DNA of 20,683 bases from Desulfuromonadales bacterium (GTDB lineage Bacteria > Desulfobacterota > Desulfuromonadia > Desulfuromonadales > JACZKF01): assembly GCA_014860175.1 (NCBI GenBank), contig JACZKF010000511.1, forward strand, positions 1 to 20,683. Direction: 5' to 3'. Of this stretch, positions 1-5,250 are shown in pieces. The stretch's first letter is position 1, and the number at the start of each line of letters is the position of its first letter. Below the pieces are notes generated by a model. That model did no database searches, was not told the origin of the DNA, and saw only the letters and a list, made by a program, of their open reading frames with translations. Made by a program: the position numbers and the translations under genes.

Positions 1-1
1 C

Positions 2-463
2 TCCCTAAGTACCGCTGAACAGGCTAAGGGAAGCCAGGCGATCCGGACCGAGGTGGGGAAGATTTCCGACATGGTGGCTCAGATTGCTACCGCCACCCGG
101 GAGCAGAGCAGCGGGACCGTTCTGATTACCCAGGCGGCAGAAAAGATGCGGGAGCTGACCCTGCAGGTAAAAACATCGACCTTTGAACAGAACTCGTCGG
201 GAAAAGTCATTGCCCGGTCGATGGAAGAGATCACCGAAATGATCCGCAAAATCCACCGGGCCTGCGACGAGCAGATCCGAGGGCGCCGGCAAATTGTCGA
301 GGCCACGGAGGGGATCCGGGCCTCCTCCGAAGTCAGTGTCGAAAGTTCCGGGGTGCTCGATGGGGCGGCACTCAGTCTCGGTCAGCAGACCGCTGTCATG
401 CGCAAGGAAATGGAGGTATTCCGGTTGCGGGACCAGCGGCAGGGACCGATTTCGCCAGGGTGA
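2..463 (+). CDS. C-terminal part of a methyl-accepting chemotaxis-type protein (5' truncated)
   Basis: The reading frame is open from base 2 to the TGA at 461-463, so only the last ~153 residues are present and the start lies outside the window. The fragment is an almost unbroken amphipathic helix. A pattern of the kind EQ-x-x-G, then hydrophobic residues every 3-4 positions, recurs at least three times (EQSSG, EQNSSG, EQIRG). This is the long cytoplasmic coiled coil seen in chemoreceptors and related HAMP-containing signalling proteins. Such proteins form membrane-attached dimers that control a CheA kinase. The highly conserved hairpin tip is not in this piece, so its chemotaxis class cannot be read. 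There is no C-terminal CheR-binding pentapeptide. An MCP-like sensor is likely; its ligand is unknown. Confidence 0.7.
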   Translation, partial: SLSTAEQAKGSQAIRTEVGKISDMVAQIATATREQSSGTVLITQAAEKMRELTLQVKTSTFEQNSSGKVIARSMEEITEMIRKIHRACDEQIRGRRQIVEATEGIRASSEVSVESSGVLDGAALSLGQQTAVMRKEMEVFRLRDQRQGPISPG

Positions 464-479
464 GCAGCCCCCTTTTCCC

Positions 480-509
480 TTGACACTCCAGGGGAGGATC
501 TGCTATCAA
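480..509 (+). promoter_or_regulatory. Sigma-70-type promoter for tRNA-Cys
   Basis: A perfect -35 TTGACA (480-485) is followed after 18 bases by TATCAA (504-509), a fair -10. The predicted start near 516 would give a leader of about 30 nt before the tRNA at 547. No other gene between here and the tRNA needs it. Seen by eye, not tested. Confidence 0.55.
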
Positions 510-546
510 TACCACGCTTTGGCGGCAGCAAAAAACCGTCGCCTTC

Positions 547-620
547 GGCCCCGTAGCCAAGCGGTAAGGCAGAGGTCTGCAAAACCTCCATCACCAGTTC
601 GAATCTGGTCGGGGCCTCCA
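547..620 (+). tRNA. tRNA-Cys (anticodon GCA)
   Basis: A complete cloverleaf can be drawn by hand. The acceptor stem pairs GGCCCCG (547-553) with CGGGGCC (610-616), then comes discriminator T617 and an encoded CCA (618-620). The anticodon stem GAGGT/ACCTC (572-576/584-588) closes the loop CTGCAAA, with anticodon GCA at 579-581, which reads UGC/UGU cysteine codons. The T stem ACCAG/CTGGT (593-597/605-609) closes the loop TTCGAAT. The D arm lies at about 556-570. The gene is a single-gene transcription unit with its own promoter upstream and a terminator 12 bases downstream. No integrase or attachment-site duplication is seen beside it. Confidence 0.96.
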
Positions 621-631
621 TCTCAACTCCA

Positions 632-658
632 AAGCCAGCCCAACCGGGCTGGCTTTTT
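632..658 (+). terminator. Rho-independent terminator after tRNA-Cys
   Basis: A ten-base-pair stem, AAGCCAGCCC (632-641) with GGGCTGGCTT (646-655), encloses the loop AACC and runs into a short T tract ending at 658. It ends the tRNA transcript just before the TSUP gene, which therefore must either be read through or have a promoter that overlaps this site. Confidence 0.8.
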
Positions 659-673
659 CCTTGCGTGGCAACC

Positions 674-1489
674 ATGCCGCTGTCGCTGACCATCCTGACC
701 CTGTTTATCCTGCTCGGTGCCCTCGCCGGTTTTCTCGCCGGATTACTGGGGATCGGCGGCGGCATTATCCTGGTGCCGCTTTTCCTCTGGGCTCTTCCCC
801 TGGCCGGATTTGCGCCTGAAGTGATGGTGCATTCGGCCCTTGGCACCAGCCTGGCGATTATTCTGCCGACGGCGGTCAGCAGTACCTGGGGTCATCGGCG
901 GCGGGGCAATGTCAACTGGCATCAGGTTTATCGACTGGCATCCGGTGTGCTGCTCGGGACTCTTTTCGGCGCCATGGCGGCAGCCAGGCTGCCGGGGGTC
1001 TGGTTGCAGGCGCTGTTTGGCGTCATGCAGATCCTGGTCGGGCTGAAGCTCTTCTTTCGCCCCCGCCACCTCCCGCCGGAAGAGACGGCGGCCAGCTCTT
1101 TTGGGCCGCTGTTCCTGGTTGGGGCTCTGACCGGCGGGTTTTCCGCCTTTTTCGGGGTGGGGGGAGGAGTGATCGCGGTGCCGCTGATGATTCTCTTCCT
1201 TAAGTTGCCGACGCCCATGGCGGTAGGGAACTCCAGCGCCTTGATTGCCATTGCTTCGCTCGCCGGAGCCGCCTCCTATGCCTGGCACGGGCTCGGGGTC
1301 GCTGGTCTCCCCCCGTACTCCATCGGCTATGTCAATCTCCTGGTCGCCGTCCTGGTCGCCCCGAGCGCCATTTTGTTGGCCCCCCTTGGGGTGCGCGTTG
1401 CCAGCCGCCTGGGCGATGATAAAATTTTGAGGCTATTCTCCATCTTGTTGATCCTCATTGGCGCCCAGATGGCTTTTAAGGCTTTTTGA
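674..1489 (+). CDS. TSUP family (TauE/SafE) membrane anion exporter
   Basis: This is an integral membrane protein of about 271 residues, the usual size for the TSUP/TauE-SafE (formerly DUF81) family. Members move sulfite, sulfonates or other organic anions across the inner membrane. Two homologous halves are visible, each opening with a glycine-rich motif: GIGGG at residues 26-30 followed by IILVP, and GVGGG at 161-165 followed by VIAVP. Conserved SALGTS (about 56-61) and NSSAL segments follow the two motifs. About eight hydrophobic segments can be counted, with a basic loop (HRRRGN) near residue 75. The start is uncertain: ATG at 674 is chosen over an in-frame GTG at 665, and neither has a clear ribosome site. 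It is likely co-transcribed with the MEMO gene 18 bases downstream. The substrate cannot be read from sequence. Confidence 0.88.
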   Translation: MPLSLTILTLFILLGALAGFLAGLLGIGGGIILVPLFLWALPLAGFAPEVMVHSALGTSLAIILPTAVSSTWGHRRRGNVNWHQVYRLASGVLLGTLFGAMAAARLPGVWLQALFGVMQILVGLKLFFRPRHLPPEETAASSFGPLFLVGALTGGFSAFFGVGGGVIAVPLMILFLKLPTPMAVGNSSALIAIASLAGAASYAWHGLGVAGLPPYSIGYVNLLVAVLVAPSAILLAPLGVRVASRLGDDKILRLFSILLILIGAQMAFKAF

Positions 1490-1507
1490 GGCGCCGGAGT
1501 CCGGCAC

Positions 1508-2311
1508 ATGCAAAGAAAGCCAGCGGTGGCAGGGCAGTTCTACCCGGGAGAGGAGTCCGAGCTGCGGCAGCTGGTGGAGGGTCTCCTCGTCGGCACCGAT
1601 GAGCAGGAAGCGGCTCTCGGCATTGTCTCCCCCCATGCCGGCTACATCTATTCCGGGGCGATCGCCGGTCGGACCTTCGCCCGGGTCAAGGTTCCCCGCC
1701 GGGTAATTATTCTCGGCCCCAATCACCACGCCTTCAGCCATCCGGCGGCGCTGTTTCCCCCCGGAAGCTGGCAGACCCCCCTGGGTGAAGTGCCTATCGA
1801 TGAGCAACTGACCGCCCAGCTGCTGCGGGAATCGCCCCTGCTGGTGACCGATCCCCTGACGCACCGCTATGAGCATGCCCTGGAAGTGCAACTCCCGTTC
1901 ATCCAGGTACGTAACCCTCAGGCGAGTATCGTCCCCATCTGCCTGGGCTTCAGTTCGCTGGAGAAGCTGCTCGCTATCGGCCAGGCGCTGGCTCGGGCCA
2001 TCGCCGCCTCCCCGGAACCGGTTCTGATGGTGGCCAGCAACGACATGAGCCATTTTGAAACCGGCGAGGTGGGCCGGAAAAAAGATGATCAGGCCCTTGA
2101 GCGGGTCTTGGCCCTCGATCCAGAGGGGCTCTGGCAGACGGTGCGCAATCACCGCATCAGCATGTGTGGGGTCGTGCCGGTCACCGTCATGTTGGCTGCC
2201 GCCCGGCAGCTTGGGGCCAGCCGCGCAACTCTGGTCGGTTATTCCAACTCCGGTGATGTGACCGGTGACCAGTCGCAGGTGGTCGGGTATGCCGGGGTCG
2301 TTGTCAGGTGA
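1508..2311 (+). CDS. MEMO family protein (AmmeMemoRadiSam system protein B)
   Basis: This 267-residue cytoplasmic protein matches the MEMO family over its full length. The opening RKPAVAGQFYPG is a family hallmark. Other typical segments are SPHAGYIYSG (residues 41-50), ILGPNHH (68-74), SNDMSHFE near 180, and MCGVVPVTVML near 220. Histidines 43 and 73/74 and a late cysteine correspond to the metal site of human MEMO1. In bacteria MEMO is often encoded beside an AMMECR1 protein and a radical-SAM enzyme, a trio whose reaction is not settled. Neither partner is present in this window. The ATG is supported by GGAG at 1496-1499, eight bases upstream. The gene follows the TSUP gene by 18 bases, so the two probably form an operon ending at the terminator at 2389-2420. 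Confidence 0.9.
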   Translation: MQRKPAVAGQFYPGEESELRQLVEGLLVGTDEQEAALGIVSPHAGYIYSGAIAGRTFARVKVPRRVIILGPNHHAFSHPAALFPPGSWQTPLGEVPIDEQLTAQLLRESPLLVTDPLTHRYEHALEVQLPFIQVRNPQASIVPICLGFSSLEKLLAIGQALARAIAASPEPVLMVASNDMSHFETGEVGRKKDDQALERVLALDPEGLWQTVRNHRISMCGVVPVTVMLAAARQLGASRATLVGYSNSGDVTGDQSQVVGYAGVVVR

Positions 2312-2357
2312 GTGCTGAGGCATGATGGGCGATTTGTGCTGAGGGCAGGGTGATGTA

Positions 2358-2386
2358 TTGTCATTCGTCTCTCATTGAGCTATAAG
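2358..2386 (+). promoter_or_regulatory. Probable sigma-70 promoter of gltX
   Basis: TTGTCA (2358-2363) and TATAAG (2381-2386) are each one mismatch from consensus and are separated by the ideal 17 bases. The predicted start near 2393 falls inside the left arm of the upstream operon's terminator hairpin. The gltX leader would then be about 50 nt and begin with a shortened GGGCC/GGCCC stem. Confidence 0.55.
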
Positions 2387-2388
2387 AG

Positions 2389-2420
2389 GACGGGCCGAAA
2401 GCTGTAGCGGCCCGTCTTTT
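2389..2420 (+). terminator. Rho-independent terminator after the TSUP-MEMO operon
   Basis: GACGGGCC (2389-2396) pairs perfectly with GGCCCGTC (2409-2416) around a 12-base loop and is followed by TTTT. It sits 78 bases after the MEMO stop and only 22 bases before the gltX start codon. It should stop upstream transcripts. A transcript that begins inside it would keep only part of the stem. Confidence 0.75.
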
Positions 2421-2442
2421 ATTACACCGCCAGGAGTTTCTG

Positions 2443-3840
2443 ATGTCCAGTCTGCGTGTTCGTTTTGCTCCCAGCCCCACCGGCTATCTGCATATCGGCG
2501 GTGCTCGCACCGCCTTGTTCAACTGGTTGCTGGCCCGCAAGGAACAAGGGACCTTTATCTTGCGGATCGAAGATACCGATGTGGCTCGTTCGACCCAGGA
2601 GTCGGTCGATGCCATCCTGCAGGCGATGGAGTGGTTGGGGCTTGACTATGATGAGGGGCCGCTCTATCAGTCGCAGCGGTTCGATCTCTACCGGAGCAAA
2701 GTGGACCAACTGGTAGGGGAGGGGAAAGCCTACCGCTGCTACTGCACGGTGGAGGAGCTGGAGCAAAAACGCGAAGCCGCCCTGAAAGCCGGGGGAAAAC
2801 CAAAATACGACGGCACCTGCCGCGAGCGCCGCGACCAGCCGACGGGGCTCCCCTTTGTGGTACGGTTTCGCACTCCCCAAGACGGGGAGACGGTGTTTAA
2901 CGACCGGATCAAGGGGACGATCAGCTTCCGTAACGACGAACTCGATGACGTCATCATTCAGCGCACCGACGGCACCCCGACCTACAACTTTGTGGTGGTC
3001 ATCGATGATGCCGATATGGGCATCACCCTGGTGATCCGCGGCGACGATCACCTCAACAACACACCCCGGCAGATCCTGATGTACCAGGCCCTCGGTTGCC
3101 CGGTCCCCGAATTCGCCCATGTGCCGATGATCCTCGGCGCCGACAAGGCCCGACTCTCCAAGCGCCATGGCGCCACCTCGGTGATGGCTTACCGGGAGAT
3201 GGGGTACCTCCCGGAGGCGATGGTCAACTACCTGGTGCGCCTCGGCTGGTCCCATGGCGATCAGGAGATCTTCGGCCTCCGGGAACTGGTCGAAAAATTC
3301 TCCCTGGAGAACGTCGGCCGGTCGGCCGGGGTATTCAATCCGGACAAGCTGCTGTGGCTCAATGCACACTACATCAAAGCCGGCGACCCGCAGCGTCTGG
3401 CCGCCCTGGTGACGGAATTCCTGCTTGTCCGGGGAATCGACCCGGCCACCGGTCCCGATCTGGTGGCAGTCGTGCGCACCTTGCAGGAGCGCTCCCGAAC
3501 CTTGCTGGAGATGGCCGAGGCGGCGGCCTTCTATTACGCCTCAGAGATTTCCTATGAACTGGAGGCGGCAACGAAGTTCCTCACCGCCGACCGCGAGGCG
3601 CCACTCGCCGCCCTCGTCGAAAAGTTGGAGAAGCATGCCACTTTAGATGAAAGCGCGGTGGAAGCGGCCATCAATGAGGTGCTGGCGGAAACCGGTCTGA
3701 AACTCGGTAAACTCGGACCGGCAATCCGGGTGGCACTGACCGGAGGGACGGTCAGCCCCGGTATCTTCGAGATGGTGGCGGTACTCGGCCCGCAAGAGAG
3801 TTCACGGCGCTTGCGCCGAGCCCTGCGTCATCTCCGCTGA
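2443..3840 (+). CDS. gltX: Glutamyl-tRNA synthetase
   Basis: This is a class I aminoacyl-tRNA synthetase that charges tRNA-Glu (in some bacteria also tRNA-Gln) with glutamate in the cytosol. The protein is 465 residues, the normal bacterial length. The N-terminal Rossmann fold carries the HIGH-type motif in PSPTGYLHIGGART (residues 10-23). The second signature, LSKRHG (238-243), replaces KMSKS as is usual in GluRS. The conserved RIEDTD segment is near residue 41, and CYCTVEELE near 98. The region after about residue 320 is the helical anticodon-binding part. An AGGAG ribosome site (2432-2436) six bases before ATG fixes the start. The gene is monocistronic: it has its own likely promoter and a strong terminator nine bases after the stop codon. 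No break or missing key residue is seen. Confidence 0.97.
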   Translation: MSSLRVRFAPSPTGYLHIGGARTALFNWLLARKEQGTFILRIEDTDVARSTQESVDAILQAMEWLGLDYDEGPLYQSQRFDLYRSKVDQLVGEGKAYRCYCTVEELEQKREAALKAGGKPKYDGTCRERRDQPTGLPFVVRFRTPQDGETVFNDRIKGTISFRNDELDDVIIQRTDGTPTYNFVVVIDDADMGITLVIRGDDHLNNTPRQILMYQALGCPVPEFAHVPMILGADKARLSKRHGATSVMAYREMGYLPEAMVNYLVRLGWSHGDQEIFGLRELVEKFSLENVGRSAGVFNPDKLLWLNAHYIKAGDPQRLAALVTEFLLVRGIDPATGPDLVAVVRTLQERSRTLLEMAEAAAFYYASEISYELEAATKFLTADREAPLAALVEKLEKHATLDESAVEAAINEVLAETGLKLGKLGPAIRVALTGGTVSPGIFEMVAVLGPQESSRRLRRALRHLR

Positions 3841-3848
3841 CCTCCACG

Positions 3849-3874
3849 CCCCGCCTTTCGGCGGGGTTTTTTTT
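3849..3874 (+). terminator. Rho-independent terminator of gltX
   Basis: A perfect seven-pair GC stem, CCCCGCC (3849-3855) and GGCGGGG (3860-3866), with a TTTC loop, is followed by eight T residues (3867-3874). It begins right after the gltX stop. Confidence 0.92.
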
Positions 3875-3884
3875 GCCCTGAAGT

Positions 3885-3912
3885 TTGACATCAATTCTCT
3901 TAATGGTATTGG
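3885..3912 (+). promoter_or_regulatory. Candidate sigma-70 promoter for the PRTase-HAD gene
   Basis: A perfect -35 TTGACA (3885-3890), 16 bases, then TATTGG (3907-3912), a weak -10. It lies just after the gltX terminator and about 40 bases before the next start codon, where a promoter is required. An alternative TATGAA at 3913 would be spaced too far. Confidence 0.4.
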
Positions 3913-3950
3913 TATGAAAACTTGGTCTGCTGGCGGCGGGAGTCTTCAGG

Positions 3951-4895
3951 GTGATGAACTATCGAAGCGTAACCAATCTCAATTCCCAACTTCTGCAGTG
4001 GACCCGACGGCTGCCGCGCGACCTGGAGCTGATTGTCGGTATCCCGCGCAGCGGTCTGCTCGCGGCCAACCTGCTGGCCCTGCATCTGAACCTCCCGCTC
4101 ACCGATCTCGATGGTTTTGTTGCCGGCCGAGTCATGATGGTCGGTGCTCGCGGTCCTGACCTTGGAAGTCGGTATCTCGAGCAGCCACGCAAGGTTCTGG
4201 TCCTCGATGACAGTCTGCTCGACGGGACGCAGATGGTGCGGGCCAGGAAGGCGCTGGAAAATCAGCGCAGTTTTCACCAGCTGCTCTTTGCCGCCGTCTA
4301 TCTGCAGCCAGGGAAGGAGTCGCTGGTCGATTATTTCTGCGAAGGGCTTCCTCGCCCCCGGGTGTTCGAATGGCATCTCATGCATCACCCCAACCTTCGC
4401 CACTGGTGTGTCGATATCGACGGCGTCCTCTGCGATGACCCGACGGAGGCGGAAAACGACGATGCGGAGAATTATCGGCGTTTTCTCCAGAGCGCGGAGC
4501 CACGGGTGGTGCCGAGCAAGGAGATTGGCTGGTTGGTCACCTGCCGGCTGGAGAAATACCGGCGGGAAACAGAGGAGTGGCTGCGGCGGCACGGCATCCG
4601 ATATCGGCAGCTGAAGATGATGGATCTTCCGGATATGATGACGCGACGAGCGGTCGCCAATTATGCCGGCTACAAGGCTGGGATCTATCTGGAAAGCGGT
4701 GCGCAGCTGTTCATTGAGAGCTCGCTGCAGCAGGCCAGAGAGATCAGCCGCGGCTCCGGCAAAAGCGTGTTTTGCTTTGACACCCGGGAGATGATCCACC
4801 CTGGTGCTTTGACTCAAGCCATGCACCAACCGAAAACCGTCCTTAAAAACCTCTTCAAACCTTTCGGCCTCCGCCCCAAGCGCCTTCCGAGTTAG
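3951..4895 (+). CDS. Fusion of phosphoribosyltransferase domain and HAD-like phosphatase domain
   Basis: This cytoplasmic protein is about 314 residues with two recognisable halves. Residues 1 to about 140 look like a type I phosphoribosyltransferase. GIPRSGL (30-36) fits the pyrophosphate loop, and VLDDSLLDGTQM (84-95) fits the PRPP-binding loop with its two acidic residues. Residues from about 150 carry WCVDIDGVLCDDP (152-164), where D155 and D157 match HAD motif I, the phosphoryl-accepting aspartates. A later VTCR near 198 could be motif II. This layout suggests a two-step reaction in which a PRPP-derived phosphoribosyl product is made or broken and then dephosphorylated. The substrate is unknown. 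The start is GTG 3951 or ATG 3954, with GGGAG at 3938-3942. The gene stands alone between two intergenic regions. It is unlike the usual purine or orotate enzymes, which lack the HAD part. Confidence 0.75.
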   Translation: MMNYRSVTNLNSQLLQWTRRLPRDLELIVGIPRSGLLAANLLALHLNLPLTDLDGFVAGRVMMVGARGPDLGSRYLEQPRKVLVLDDSLLDGTQMVRARKALENQRSFHQLLFAAVYLQPGKESLVDYFCEGLPRPRVFEWHLMHHPNLRHWCVDIDGVLCDDPTEAENDDAENYRRFLQSAEPRVVPSKEIGWLVTCRLEKYRRETEEWLRRHGIRYRQLKMMDLPDMMTRRAVANYAGYKAGIYLESGAQLFIESSLQQAREISRGSGKSVFCFDTREMIHPGALTQAMHQPKTVLKNLFKPFGLRPKRLPS

Positions 4896-5250
4896 TATTC
4901 CCCCGCTTTATCCTCTGCAGTACTAAAATCCTGATTTCTCGGCCAAATCGCCCTCTCTGGTGACGAAAAAAGTAGAGACTCGCCTTCAGTAGTTATTTCT
5001 AATTTCCCTCCCCATTTAATTCAAACAATATTGAACGGTCTTTATCATTATTCCTCGCTTAAACTTCTGGTTCAATAAGCAGTAAAATGCCTTGTTTGGC
5101 AAATCAAAAACAAGATGAAAATCTTTCAGTGAGACTGATTCTCATTTAAAAGAGGCTCTCAGCTGAGTTGGTACTCCTTTCGCAAGGGCCTCAATCGTCC
5201 GCTGCTTCCAATCCGGAAGCCAAATGAAAATCTTGTTGCAGGAGTATTCA
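4896..5250. other. 355-bp AT-rich intergenic region
   Basis: No coding sequence is seen here. The stretch is clearly richer in A and T than the genes on either side. It contains a sigma-54-like element near 5169, a ten-base palindrome CTCAGCTGAG at 5158-5167, and a short direct repeat ATGAAAATCTT at 5115-5125 and 5224-5234. No convincing terminator follows the PRTase-HAD gene. No known riboswitch core could be recognised. Long leaders or control regions are common ahead of surface-polysaccharide genes, but nothing here proves that role. Confidence 0.5.
5169..5184 (+). promoter_or_regulatory. Sigma-54-like (-24/-12) promoter candidate
   Basis: TGGTACTCCTTTCGCA has GG and GC exactly twelve bases apart and follows the TGGCAC-N5-TTGC pattern with two or three mismatches. 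It would start transcription near 5195, about 55 bases before the lipoprotein ATG. The palindrome just upstream is closer than an activator site normally lies. Confidence 0.35.

Noticed and set aside
547..658. tRNA-Cys as an integration site for a mobile element
   Set aside because: No integrase gene and no repeat of the tRNA 3' end was seen in the window; flanking genes look like ordinary chromosome.
1433..2323. Long open frame on the minus strand (296 codons) opposite the MEMO gene
   Set aside because: It mirrors the GC-rich codon pattern of the real gene, has no recognisable domain, and the + strand frame is a full-length family member.
2422..3369. Minus-strand open frame of 315 codons opposite gltX
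   Set aside because: It is the shadow of a highly conserved synthetase gene. The translation is His/Pro/Gly rich and looks like no known protein.
3900..4829. Minus-strand open frame of 309 codons opposite the PRTase-HAD gene
   Set aside because: The + strand product shows PRTase and HAD motifs and has a ribosome site; the opposite frame shows neither.
5131..5150. Fur-box-like sequence around GACTGATTCTCATTT
   Set aside because: It resembles only part of a Fur box, with several mismatches and no inverted symmetry across the full site.
4896..5223. Riboswitch (for example cyclic-dinucleotide type) ahead of the lipoprotein
   Set aside because: No conserved core or terminator/antiterminator pair could be recognised; the AT-rich sequence alone is not evidence.
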